The notes under the pieces are model-generated. The model searched no databases and was not told the origin of the DNA. It worked only from the letters and a program-made list of their open reading frames with translations. The position numbers and the translations under genes were made by a program. From Archaeoglobales archaeon (GTDB lineage: Archaea; Halobacteriota; Archaeoglobi; Archaeoglobales; Archaeoglobaceae): 9,302 nt of DNA. Shown here in pieces: positions 1 through 6,685 of this stretch (positions are counted from its first letter, which is position 1; the number at the start of each line of letters is the position of its first letter). Where the stretch lies: NCBI GenBank assembly GCA_003662985.1, contig QMZD01000046.1:1-9302 (forward strand), given 5' to 3'.

Positions 1-99
1 ATTAAATAGTATGATAATATATTAAAATTACTTCAGTTTAATTATACATAAAAAACTATTGTATAGATTTTAACGACACAATTGGGAAAAAGGGAATTC

Positions 100-140
100 A
101 AAAGTGAGTGTAAAAGTAAGTTAAAGTGAAATGTAAAAAC
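100..140. repeat. Phased direct repeats upstream of the trxB promoter
   Basis: Three imperfect tandem copies of an 11-12 bp unit beginning AAAAGT or AAAGT lie at about 100-111, 112-122 and 123-134, followed by a further A-run at 135-139. The AAAGT cores begin at about 101, 113 and 123, so they recur roughly once per helical turn and fall on one face of the DNA. They end about 10 bp before the trxB TATA box. I infer a possible activator or redox-responsive regulator site; in AT-rich DNA chance repetition is also possible. Confidence 0.35.
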
Positions 141-150
141 GATAGAAAAC

Positions 151-160
151 CATTTAAATC
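151..160 (+). promoter_or_regulatory. TATA box of the trxB promoter
   Basis: CATTTAAATC is a good archaeal TATA-box candidate, preceded by a purine-rich GATAGAAAAC that could act as a BRE. Transcription would be expected to start about 25 bp downstream, near 180-183, giving a leader of roughly 30 nt. That leader contains the Shine-Dalgarno-like AGGGGTGGAT at 201-210. This gene therefore seems to have a leadered mRNA, unlike several others in the window. Confidence 0.5.
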
Positions 161-213
161 CAAAAGAGAGTTAGATAGAAGGTTCAAAAAGGCATAAAAT
201 AGGGGTGGATTCA

Positions 214-1176
214 ATGGAGAAAGAGAGAGAACAGTTCGATCTAATAATCGTTGGTGCAGGGCCTGCAGGTTCGACTGCTGCGATTTATGGAGTGAGATAC
301 GGGTTAAAGGTAGCTTTTTTCGAAACTGTAGATCCAGTTTCCCAGCTTACTTTAACACCAACTATCGAAAACTTTCCTGGATTTGAGGGTAACGGGTTCG
401 ATTTGCTTCAAAAGATGAAAGATCAGGCGGTAAAATTTGGAGCTATCCATAAGTTTGAGAACGTTGAGAAGATAATTCAAGAAAGGAACCACTTTATTGT
501 AAAAACCGATTCCGGTGTTTATGAGGCGAAGACCATTATTATCGCCACGGGTGGTAAACACAAAGAGATCGGGATACCTGGAGAGAGGGAATTCACAGGC
601 AGAGGAGTTAGCTACTGCGCAACGTGTGATGGAAACTTCTTTAAGGGAAAAAAAGTAGCCGTAATCGGTGGAGGAAATACTGCCGTTGAAGAGGCTATCT
701 ATCTAAAGGAAATCGGGTGTGATGTGACGCTTGTACACAGAAGAGACGAACTCAGAGCAGATAAAGCCTATCAAAATGAACTCTTCAGTAGAAAAATTCC
801 CGTAATCTGGAATTCTATACCCGTAAGAATAGAGGGGAACGGATTAGTGGAGAGGCTAGTGCTCTACAATAGGATTAAGAAGGAGGAGTTTTCAATAGAT
901 GTGAGTGCCGTTTTCGTGGCGGTCGGAATAACTCCGGCAACGAACCTAGTAGCCGAGCTGGGTGTAGAAAGGGATTCGAGGGGTTATATCAAAGTAAATA
1001 AAAGGCAAGAAACAAATGTGCCAGGGATCTTTGCGGCGGGAGACTGCTGTGATAATCCGCTTAAGCAAGCCATAACGGCATGCGGTGATGGAGCTGTTGC
1101 AGCGAACTCCGCTTTCGAATTCATAAAAAGCTTCGTGAAACGAGATGAGAATCTTCCTTCAAAAAATTTAGGGTGA
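214..1176 (+). CDS. trxB: Thioredoxin reductase (NAD(P)H:thioredoxin oxidoreductase)
   Basis: A cytosolic FAD-containing disulfide reductase that passes electrons from NAD(P)H to thioredoxin or glutaredoxin-like proteins. Numbering from the ATG at 214 (320 aa, usual for low-molecular-weight TrxR): the FAD Rossmann motif GAGPAG is at 14-19; the redox-active CATC is at Cys135 and Cys138, almost exactly as in bacterial TrxB; a second dinucleotide-binding motif GGGNTAVEEA follows; HRRDELRA resembles the HRRxxxRA signature that favours NADPH; and the C-terminal FAD motif GIFAAGDC is present. I prefer ATG 214 over the in-frame GTG at 205 because the Shine-Dalgarno-like AGGGGTGGAT at 201-210 overlaps that GTG and is well placed for 214. 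It is a single-gene unit, convergent with the ADP-ribosylglycohydrolase-like gene, overlapping it by 9 bp. Cofactor preference needs biochemistry, since some archaeal TrxRs differ. Confidence 0.95.
   Translation: MEKEREQFDLIIVGAGPAGSTAAIYGVRYGLKVAFFETVDPVSQLTLTPTIENFPGFEGNGFDLLQKMKDQAVKFGAIHKFENVEKIIQERNHFIVKTDSGVYEAKTIIIATGGKHKEIGIPGEREFTGRGVSYCATCDGNFFKGKKVAVIGGGNTAVEEAIYLKEIGCDVTLVHRRDELRADKAYQNELFSRKIPVIWNSIPVRIEGNGLVERLVLYNRIKKEEFSIDVSAVFVAVGITPATNLVAELGVERDSRGYIKVNKRQETNVPGIFAAGDCCDNPLKQAITACGDGAVAANSAFEFIKSFVKRDENLPSKNLG
1161..1166 (-). terminator. Oligo-T terminator of the minus-strand ADP-ribosylglycohydrolase gene
   Basis: Read on the minus strand, a run of six T residues begins two bases after the TAA stop at 1170-1168. 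Archaeal RNA polymerase commonly terminates at such U-tracts without a hairpin. The run lies inside the 3' end of trxB. On the opposite strand, a T5 run at 1190-1194 could serve trxB in the same way, inside the neighbouring gene. Confidence 0.45.
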
Positions 1177-2139
1177 AAGTGTCACGATCTTTTTGTGAGT
1201 CTCATACAGAAGTTCTGCAATCTCGAAGAGATATGAAGAGTCTTTGACTCTTCTCTTCCAGTTATTTGGGATCGCTTTTTCTCCAAACTTTGCTCCAGAA
1301 ATCCCTCCAGCAATGGCAGCTATGGAATCCGTGTCTCCTCCAACATTCGCCCCCTTTTTAACGGCATCGCTAAAATCATTCGATGAGAAAAAGCAGTAAA
1401 AGGCCATGGGAACAACATCCCATGTCATTATAGAATTCCCGAGTTTCTCTACAGCATATTCAAGTTCTCTGTCCTTTATTTCTTTGGAGTACTCTATCTT
1501 CTCTGACATGAGCTTATCATATTTTTTAGTTCTGGACACGACTTCTAAGAGCATTTCATCATCACTGAAGTCCGAAACAAGGCAAGAAATAGCCGTAGCA
1601 ACCGCAACGGCTCCTGCGATGGCGGAATAGTTCCTATGGGTTACTGAGGCTGAAATAGCAGCATACCTATCAACAAGATCCAGATTAAAATGATAGACCA
1701 AGCCGATAGGAGCTACCCTCATCGCAGCACCGCATGTCGCAGAATCTACTCCCGCTTTATCCCAAGGTGCACCACGGAGGAGATTTCTTAGAGCTTGTCT
1801 TGTTGTTGGACCCGTTCGAATTTTGAAGGCATTTTCAGCCCAGGACATGAGTTTTGCCGCAAAATCCTCTGGATCGAGATAAATTCTGTCAATAATAGAT
1901 TCGGCAAGTATTATCATCTGTTCCGTGTCATCGGTCCACTCTCCGGTGTTTAAATCACCGAGAGGGGATGGATGAAAGTCTTCGATGTAGCCATAGGTTT
2001 CTCTTATCTCCTCAATCCTCATTCCTTCTGCGGGCATTCCCAATGCATCTCCTATCGCCACACCAAGAATGCATCCTTCGAAAAGGTTCTTGAGATCAGA
2101 GCTTGAATCCGAGTTTGAATTCATTGAGTTTAAATCCAT
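1168..2139 (-). CDS. ADP-ribosylglycohydrolase family protein (DraG/ARH-like)
   Basis: A member of the family that hydrolyses ADP-ribose from modified proteins or small molecules using a binuclear Mg/Mn centre. The 323-residue length fits. Visible signatures: GVAIGDALGMPAEG near residues 26-39, the first metal motif T69-D70-D71 (GEWTDDTEQM), the central TCGAAMRVAPIG and SVTHRNYSAIAGAV segments, and the second metal motif GGDTDS with D269, T270 and D271. All expected metal ligands therefore seem present, so it is probably catalytic. The substrate cannot be read from sequence; no DraT or other ADP-ribosyltransferase is visible nearby. The first 18 or so residues are Ser/Asn/Asp-rich and poorly conserved-looking, and a second Met (codon 6, at 2124) is an alternative start. 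It lies 32 bp after the aminotransferase gene and may be cotranscribed with it or use its own T/A-rich promoter. Confidence 0.9.
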   Translation of the reverse strand: MDLNSMNSNSDSSSDLKNLFEGCILGVAIGDALGMPAEGMRIEEIRETYGYIEDFHPSPLGDLNTGEWTDDTEQMIILAESIIDRIYLDPEDFAAKLMSWAENAFKIRTGPTTRQALRNLLRGAPWDKAGVDSATCGAAMRVAPIGLVYHFNLDLVDRYAAISASVTHRNYSAIAGAVAVATAISCLVSDFSDDEMLLEVVSRTKKYDKLMSEKIEYSKEIKDRELEYAVEKLGNSIMTWDVVPMAFYCFFSSNDFSDAVKKGANVGGDTDSIAAIAGGISGAKFGEKAIPNNWKRRVKDSSYLFEIAELLYETHKKIVTLSP

Positions 2140-2152
2140 TAAATCTACTCGG

Positions 2153-2168
2153 ATTTTAAAAGATAAAA
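2153..2168 (-). promoter_or_regulatory. Possible TATA region and T-tract between the aminotransferase and ADP-ribosylglycohydrolase genes
   Basis: On the minus strand this spacer reads TTTTTATCTTTTAAAA. The first half is centred about 25 nt upstream of the start codon at 2139, which fits a leaderless promoter; there is no Shine-Dalgarno-like sequence before that start. The same T-rich stretch follows the aminotransferase stop by a few bases and could also act as a terminator, so the two genes may be separately transcribed. Confidence 0.35.
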
Positions 2169-2171
2169 ATT

Positions 2172-3326
2172 TTAGCTAAAAACGGATTTAAGAATTTCAT
2201 AAGCATAATCAACTTCCTCTTTTTTCAGGATTAAGGGAGGTACAAGTCTGATTGTGTTTTCGGATGTGTAATTCAGGATCAAACCTTTTTTCAGACACTC
2301 TTTAACGATTTCTACTGCTTTGTTTTTGTACTTTCCATCCAAATCAAAGCCCAGCATCAGACCCTTCCCTCGCGGGTCGAATTCTAGCTCTTCAAGTCTT
2401 TTCTTCAGGTATTCTCCGACCTTTTCAGCATTCTCAACCAGATTTTCTTTCTCTATGATCTCAATAGTCGCGATAGAGGCGCTGCAAGCGAGAGGATTTC
2501 CTCCAAAGGTGGAGCCATGTTCCGAGAATTCGATTTTCTCAGCAATCTCATCCTTAACTCCGATCCCCCCCATTGGGATCCCTGATGCCATCGCCTTCGC
2601 CATGGTCATGATGTCCGGTTCATATCCAAAGTGCTCTTTTGCAAACCACCTGCCTGTTCTACCAAAACCGGTCTGAACTTCATCAAATATAACTACAAAT
2701 CCTAATTCTTCTCTTTTTTCGAAAATCGCCTTTATAAAATCCTTATTAACCTCATAAACCCCGGATTCACCCTGTATCGGTTCGATGATCACTGCAGCGG
2801 TTTCCTCATCAGCTTTTTTTTCGAAATCTTGGATGTCGTTAAACTTGCAGAATTCAACGGGAGATATTAAAGGCTCAAAGGGTTTCCGGAACTTTTCCTT
2901 CCAAGTTACTGAAAGGGCACCCATCGTCCTCCCATGAAACGAGTTTTCCAAGGCAATAAACTTCTTTTTGCCGGTAACTTTCCTGGCTATTTTCAATGCC
3001 CCCTCCACGGCCTCCGTTCCTGAATTGCTGAAAAAGAACTTAGATAAGCCTGTGATCTTCTTTAGCTTTTCTGCAAGATCAAGTTGAGGGGTTGTGTAGT
3101 AAAGATTGGAAACATGTACGAGCTTCTTTAGCTGCTCAGTAACCTTAGCGATGAACTCAGGATGGGAGTATCCTACTGAAACACAGGCGATACCGGCAAC
3201 AAGATCAAGATATTTTTTACCGTTACAATCGAAAAGCCAGCATCCTTCTCCCCTTTCAAATACCACAGGCAACCTGTTAAAGAAGGGAATATAGAATTCC
3301 TTCTCTTTTTTGAAAATCTCCTCCAT
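2172..3326 (-). CDS. argD: Class III PLP aminotransferase, acetylornithine aminotransferase type
   Basis: Predicted to transfer an amino group between N-acetylornithine and 2-oxoglutarate in arginine biosynthesis. Class III aminotransferases also include LysJ-type, 4-aminobutyrate and ornithine enzymes, so substrate assignment is by overall resemblance. The 384-residue length is typical of ArgD. Visible: LFDCNGKKYLDLVAGIAC near 31-48, the phosphate-binding SNSGTEA at 100-106, ENSFHGRT at 127-134, IIEPIQGESGVY, the pyridine-nitrogen aspartate D215 in IFDEVQTGFGRTG, and the Schiff-base lysine K244 in MAKAMASG, followed by HGSTFGGNPLAC. No other arginine genes are present, so context does not help. 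The start at 3326 has no Shine-Dalgarno but lies about 26 nt after a TATA box, which suggests a leaderless transcript and a unit separate from guaAb. Confidence 0.88.
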   Translation of the reverse strand: MEEIFKKEKEFYIPFFNRLPVVFERGEGCWLFDCNGKKYLDLVAGIACVSVGYSHPEFIAKVTEQLKKLVHVSNLYYTTPQLDLAEKLKKITGLSKFFFSNSGTEAVEGALKIARKVTGKKKFIALENSFHGRTMGALSVTWKEKFRKPFEPLISPVEFCKFNDIQDFEKKADEETAAVIIEPIQGESGVYEVNKDFIKAIFEKREELGFVVIFDEVQTGFGRTGRWFAKEHFGYEPDIMTMAKAMASGIPMGGIGVKDEIAEKIEFSEHGSTFGGNPLACSASIATIEIIEKENLVENAEKVGEYLKKRLEELEFDPRGKGLMLGFDLDGKYKNKAVEIVKECLKKGLILNYTSENTIRLVPPLILKKEEVDYAYEILKSVFS

Positions 3327-3347
3327 GTGGTCTGATAAGATCGGCTG

Positions 3348-3357
3348 TATTTAAAAT
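3348..3357 (-). promoter_or_regulatory. TATA box of the aminotransferase gene
   Basis: The minus strand reads ATTTTAAATA, a strong archaeal TATA candidate centred about 26 nt upstream of the start codon at 3326. The spacer to the start lacks a GGTG or GGAG motif. Together these suggest that transcription starts at or next to the ATG, giving a leaderless mRNA independent of the upstream pyrG-guaAb unit. Confidence 0.5.
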
Positions 3358-3393
3358 ATGTGAAAAGAATTCAACTTTTAACCTTTTATTCGT

Positions 3394-4308
3394 TTATTCG
3401 TATTCGATCGTTGCGGGGGGTTTGGGAGTTATGTCGTAAACCACTCGGGCAACCTGAGGGATCTCTCCAGTTATCCTGAGGGCTATCTTCCTCAAAATTT
3501 TGTAGTCGATTTCGAGGGGGTCTGCAGTCATTCCATCTCTAGAGCCTACCGCCCTTACGGATATGACATATCCCCAGACCCTGTTATCTCCTTTAACACC
3601 GGTCGATTTGCCTACGAGGGCTGCAAAACACTGCCATTTCTCGTAATCTTTAAGTTCCTCCTCAACAACTGCATTGGCTTTTCTCACAACCTCAACTTTC
3701 TCCGGCGTGACCTCACCAACGATCCTCACAGCAAGTCCCGGCCCTGGAAATGGCATTCTCTCAGATATCTCTTCAGGAAGCCCAAGATACCGGGCAACCT
3801 CCCTTACCTCATCCTTGTAAAGCTCCCTCAGTGGTTCAATTATCCCCTTGAACTCATAACTAATGGGAAAACCACCGACGTTGTGATGGCTTTTTATACC
3901 GCCTTGGCTTTCGATGATATCCGGATATATCGTCCCCTGAATAAGGTACTCAGCATTCTTTTCTTTCGCAACCCTCTCAAAAATTCTAACGAATAGCTCT
4001 CCGATTATCTTTCTCTTCTCTTCTGGATCTTCAACGCCCTTTAAAGCATTGAGAAATTCATCTTTGGCTTCGACGAAAACGAGGTTCATCTCACTGAAGA
4101 TTTCTTTGATCCTCTCCGGTTCTCCAAGTCTCATCAGGCCGGTGTCGACGAAGACGGGAATTAGATTCTTACCGATCGCTTTGTAGGCGAGCGTTGTACA
4201 AACGCTGCTATCTACTCCACCTGAAAGGGCTATAATCGCCTTTCCATCCCCAACTTTCTCTCTGATTTCCTTAACTGCCTCCTCAACAAATTTCTCAGGC
4301 TTTACCAT
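3394..4308 (-). CDS. guaAb: GMP synthase subunit B (ATP pyrophosphatase subunit)
   Basis: The synthetase half of GMP synthase: it adenylates XMP with ATP and replaces the adenylate with ammonia to give GMP. In many archaea the glutaminase half is a separate subunit, GuaAa, and this 304-residue protein has no glutaminase domain. Visible: the N-type ATP-PPase loop SGGVDSS at 29-35, VDTGLMR at 54-60, QGTIYPD at 124-130, HHNVGG at 141-146, [11 protein letters not shown] at 186-196, and the C-terminal dimerisation/XMP-binding tail ending [13 protein letters not shown]. All key motifs are intact. It follows pyrG by 39 bp on the same strand; the start is preceded by GGAG with a short spacer, the last of three such motifs in a 13-bp tandem repeat. 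GuaAa is not in this window and must be elsewhere. Confidence 0.96.
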   Translation of the reverse strand: MVKPEKFVEEAVKEIREKVGDGKAIIALSGGVDSSVCTTLAYKAIGKNLIPVFVDTGLMRLGEPERIKEIFSEMNLVFVEAKDEFLNALKGVEDPEEKRKIIGELFVRIFERVAKEKNAEYLIQGTIYPDIIESQGGIKSHHNVGGFPISYEFKGIIEPLRELYKDEVREVARYLGLPEEISERMPFPGPGLAVRIVGEVTPEKVEVVRKANAVVEEELKDYEKWQCFAALVGKSTGVKGDNRVWGYVISVRAVGSRDGMTADPLEIDYKILRKIALRITGEIPQVARVVYDITPKPPATIEYE

Positions 4309-4347
4309 GCTATCTCCTTTGCTTATCTCCTTTATTTATCTCCATGC
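4309..4347 (-). repeat. 13-bp tandem repeat with three Shine-Dalgarno-like motifs in the pyrG-guaAb spacer
   Basis: On the minus strand GGAGATA occurs three times at an exact 13-nt interval, the GGAGAT copies starting at 4343, 4330 and 4317; the first two units read GGAGATAAATAAA and GGAGATAAGCAAA. The third copy is correctly placed to be the ribosome binding site of guaAb. The repeat fills almost the whole spacer. It also contains a mini-ORF of 11 codons plus stop from ATG 4345 to TAG 4312-4310, which begins two bases after the pyrG stop and ends one base before the guaAb ATG. Confidence 0.6.
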
Positions 4348-5943
4348 TTAACTTCTTTCTTCCGCATATTTCAAAGCAGCACTTACAAGACCTATGAAGG
4401 GTGGAGATGGTGCATATGGCTTGGACTTGAATTCAGGATGGAACTGTGTTGCGAAGAAGAATCTTTTATCGTGAAGCTCCATGATCTCCATCCTTCTCCC
4501 AGAGTCGGAATATCCCGAGAAAACAATGCCTGCTTCTTCAAGCTCTGGAATGAACTCCGGGTTTACCTCATACCTGTGTCTGTGCCTCTCCAGAATCTTT
4601 TCTTTTCCGTAAAGTTTTCGTGCAATTGTATCCGGTTTAAGGGTAATTTCTATGTCTCCAAGTCTCATCGTACCTCCGAGCCTGTCTATTTCCTTCTGTT
4701 CGGGAAGCAAATCTATCACGGGATAATCTGTCTTCGCAAGCTCACTGCTATTTGCGTTCTTTAATCCGAGCACGTTCCTTGCAAATTCCACAACCGCAAG
4801 CTGGAAACCAAAGCATATGCCAAGGAACGGGATATCGTTCTCTCTTGCATATTTGATGGCAAGGATCTTTCCTTCACTTCCCCTCGATCCAAAGCCTCCT
4901 GGAACCAGTATCCCATCAACATCCAGCTTAAACTCTCCGAACTTCTCCAGCTCTTCGCTATCAACCAAAATCATGTTGACTTTGCATCCAGCTGCTATTC
5001 CTCCGTGTTTCAAAGCCTCTCTTATGCTTATGTAAGCATCTTTGACGTGAATGTACTTCCCCACAACCGCGATTGTAACCTCTTTTTCAAGGCTTTTAAG
5101 CCTGTTAACCATATCGACCCATGTGGTGCTTTCCTTTCTTTTCTTAAGCTTCAGTTTCCTGATCAGGTACTCATCAAGCTTCTCCTCCTTAAACATCAGT
5201 GGAACCTCATAGATCTCCTGCGCGTCATGGGCGCTGATTACAGCCTCAACAGGAACATCGCAGAAGAGTGCAATCTTCTTTTTCGTTGAGACTAGGAGCC
5301 TTTCTTTGCACCTCCCAACGATTACATCGGGTTGTAAACCAATTCCTCTTAGCTCCTTTACGCTGTGCTGAGTTGGTTTTGTCTTCTGCTCTCCACCTGA
5401 GTCCAGTGGGACTAGAGTTACATGAACCAAGGCGAAGTCTTCATCTCTTTCTTCATTATGCATCTGCCTAATAGCCTCTAGGAATGACATGCCCTCAATG
5501 TCTCCAACCGTTCCACCTATCTCCACAAGACATATCTCAGCCTGACTTTCCTTGGCAACCCTTCTTATCCAGTTTTTGATTTCATCGGTGATGTGGGGTA
5601 TTATTTGCACTGTACTTCCTAGGTATTCTCCTTTTCTCTCTTTTTCCAAAACTGACATGTAGATCTTGCCCGTTGTGACGTTATGCTCTCCCGTTACTTC
5701 CACACCAATGAATCTTTCATAATGTCCTAGATCAAGATCCACTTCGGTACCATCCTTCAGGACATAGACTTCTCCATGCTGGAATGGATTCATAGTTCCT
5801 GCATCGATGTTTAGATATGGGTCAACCTTTATCGGAATTACCTTGTAGCCTATGTCTGTGAGCAATCTACCAATGGAGGCGGCAGTAATCCCCTTTCCTA
5901 AACCACTCATCACACCGCCGGTAACAAAAATGTACTTCACCAT
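4348..5943 (-). CDS. pyrG: CTP synthase (glutamine-hydrolysing)
   Basis: Converts UTP to CTP with ATP and glutamine, the last step of de novo pyrimidine nucleotide synthesis. Numbered from the ATG at 5943 (531 aa, normal for PyrG): the synthetase domain starts at once with [17 protein letters not shown] (P-loop at 13-19), has [13 protein letters not shown] at 41-53 and [12 protein letters not shown] at 141-152. The C-terminal class I glutaminase begins near 290, with the nucleophile Cys377 in GICFGFQ and the catalytic His502 and Glu504 in FHPEF. All catalytic residues are present. The reading frame is open for 20 more codons upstream to 6003, but those overlap the Trm112-like gene; ATG 5943 is preceded by GGTGG at a suitable distance and matches the conserved PyrG N-terminus. 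It lies 13 bp after the Trm112-like gene and 39 bp before guaAb, so the three are probably one operon. Confidence 0.97.
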   Translation of the reverse strand: MVKYIFVTGGVMSGLGKGITAASIGRLLTDIGYKVIPIKVDPYLNIDAGTMNPFQHGEVYVLKDGTEVDLDLGHYERFIGVEVTGEHNVTTGKIYMSVLEKERKGEYLGSTVQIIPHITDEIKNWIRRVAKESQAEICLVEIGGTVGDIEGMSFLEAIRQMHNEERDEDFALVHVTLVPLDSGGEQKTKPTQHSVKELRGIGLQPDVIVGRCKERLLVSTKKKIALFCDVPVEAVISAHDAQEIYEVPLMFKEEKLDEYLIRKLKLKKRKESTTWVDMVNRLKSLEKEVTIAVVGKYIHVKDAYISIREALKHGGIAAGCKVNMILVDSEELEKFGEFKLDVDGILVPGGFGSRGSEGKILAIKYARENDIPFLGICFGFQLAVVEFARNVLGLKNANSSELAKTDYPVIDLLPEQKEIDRLGGTMRLGDIEITLKPDTIARKLYGKEKILERHRHRYEVNPEFIPELEEAGIVFSGYSDSGRRMEIMELHDKRFFFATQFHPEFKSKPYAPSPPFIGLVSAALKYAEERS

Positions 5944-5956
5944 TGAACCACCAAAA

Positions 5957-6145
5957 CTAGGCGTTTTCTCTAAGATCTGGGGGAAGCATGTTTGGAATTC
6001 CATCTTCTATCGGGTAACTCTCCCCACACTTCTTGCAGATGAGAGTACCAACAATAACCTCCTCGTCCTTTTCTTCCTCCACATGGAGCTCTAGGTCTCC
6101 TTTGCAAACAGGACATGCGAGTATATCCATCAGGTCTTTTCTCAT
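5957..6145 (-). CDS. Trm112-like zinc-binding protein
   Basis: A 62-residue protein of the Trm112p-like family. Two cysteine pairs, C11-P-V-C14 and C37-K-K-C40, form the expected zinc site, and it has the family ending [13 protein letters not shown]. In eukaryotes and in studied archaea Trm112 is a small partner that stabilises and activates class I methyltransferases acting on tRNA (Trm9, Trm11 types) and on release factors (Mtq2 type); bacterial relatives are less well defined. Assignment to that role here is by family. No methyltransferase is encoded nearby. It is the first gene of a likely operon with pyrG (13 bp) and guaAb. A TATA box about 25 nt upstream and no clear Shine-Dalgarno suggest a leaderless start at 6145. 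Confidence 0.88.
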   Translation of the reverse strand: MRKDLMDILACPVCKGDLELHVEEEKDEEVIVGTLICKKCGESYPIEDGIPNMLPPDLRENA

Positions 6146-6166
6146 GCAGTCTCATCAATGGTGGAG

Positions 6167-6180
6167 TTTAAAAATTTTTA
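6167..6180 (-). promoter_or_regulatory. TATA box of the trm112-pyrG-guaAb unit
   Basis: On the minus strand the sequence TAAAAATTTTTAAA contains a TATA element, TTTTTAAA, centred about 25 nt upstream of the start codon at 6145. The position predicts transcription starting at or very near the ATG. It forms one half of a divergent promoter region with the Roadblock operon. Confidence 0.5.
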
Positions 6181-6268
6181 GAAAAAGATTTGAAGAAATT
6201 TTATAAATATGGATTTTAGACGATTGATTCTTTACAATTTTTCATCTTACCTTAAATGGCCAAATATA

Positions 6269-6289
6269 TCATTATTGTGAGAATAATGA
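6269..6289. promoter_or_regulatory. Perfect 8-bp inverted repeat next to the Roadblock TATA box (candidate operator)
   Basis: TCATTATT at 6269-6276 and its exact complement AATAATGA at 6282-6289 flank a 5-bp spacer, GTGAG. The element ends about 2 bp before the TATA box at 6292-6301 and covers the likely BRE, so a bound dimeric regulator would block or alter TFB/TBP recruitment. This is inferred from symmetry and location only. A transcriptional terminator is unlikely, as no gene on either strand ends here. Confidence 0.45.
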
Positions 6290-6291
6290 AA

Positions 6292-6301
6292 ATTTTAAAT
6301 A
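6292..6301 (+). promoter_or_regulatory. TATA box of the Roadblock-DUF2226 operon
   Basis: ATTTTAAATA is preceded by TAATGAAA, a plausible BRE. Its centre is about 29 nt before the ATG at 6326 and only 17-20 nt before the ATGs at 6314 and 6317. It therefore favours 6326 as the true start, on a nearly leaderless mRNA, unless another promoter further upstream is used. Confidence 0.45.
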
Positions 6302-6313
6302 GTCTCAGAATGT

Positions 6314-6679
6314 ATGATGATAAGGATGTATGAAAACGTTATTGCAGATTTGATGTCGCTGGATGGAATTAAAGCGGTAATTCTATCAGATAACGAAGGG
6401 AACGTGATAGAGTCTGAGTCCATATTATTTGAGAGTAGAGAAGTAGAATCTCTCGCAGCTTTCATCACCGATTTCTTCAACAAAGGGGTAGAAACGATTT
6501 CTAAAACTCTAGATGATGAGGTCTTTTCCGTTTTGATTGAGTGTAAAAAAGAGAAGTTACTAATCAGTAGGGTGAATGAGAATCTGATTCTTTTAATTAA
6601 TGCTGATTCAAGGACGAACATCGGTCTTATGAGAATCGAGACCAGAAAGGCAATAGAGAAGATCCAACTCATGGAATGA
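6314..6679 (+). CDS. Roadblock/LC7 domain protein (MglB-like)
   Basis: A single-domain Roadblock/LC7 protein of up to 121 residues. The N-terminal part (VIADLMSLDGIKAVILSD followed by NEGNVIES) is the typical helix, turn and strand of this fold, and the C-terminal helix containing GLMRIETRKAIEKI fits as well. In bacteria such proteins (MglB) act as dimeric regulators of Ras-like GTPases; in archaea many are encoded near small GTPases or chemotaxis-like genes, with few studied. No GTPase gene is visible here. Candidate starts are ATGs at 6314, 6317 and 6326; the TATA position favours 6326, which gives 117 residues starting MYENVIADL. The next gene begins 6 bp later, so they are probably cotranscribed. 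Function in this organism is inferred from the fold only. Confidence 0.75.
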   Translation: MMIRMYENVIADLMSLDGIKAVILSDNEGNVIESESILFESREVESLAAFITDFFNKGVETISKTLDDEVFSVLIECKKEKLLISRVNENLILLINADSRTNIGLMRIETRKAIEKIQLME

Positions 6680-6685
6680 AGCCCT

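Noticed and set aside
43..65. Inverted repeat TATACA / TGTATA with an 11-bp spacer in the left end of the window.
   Set aside because: Only 6-bp AT-rich arms and far from the trxB TATA box; too likely by chance in this composition. Nothing else was found in 1-99, which holds no credible ORF.
5944..6003. A 20-residue N-terminal extension of CTP synthase.
   Set aside because: It overlaps the Trm112-like gene, does not resemble PyrG, and the internal ATG at 5943 has a well-placed GGTGG and begins the conserved PyrG sequence.
5970..6158. A 62-codon open frame with the same length and nearly the same place as the Trm112-like gene, in another frame.
   Set aside because: It lacks the zinc cysteines in proper spacing and has no family resemblance; the overlapping frame carries the real Trm112 signature.
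6314..6320. ATGATGA resembling the C box of a C/D guide RNA.
   Set aside because: It coincides with the tandem ATG start codons of the Roadblock gene, and no D box (CTGA) at a suitable distance with a matching C'/D' pair was found.
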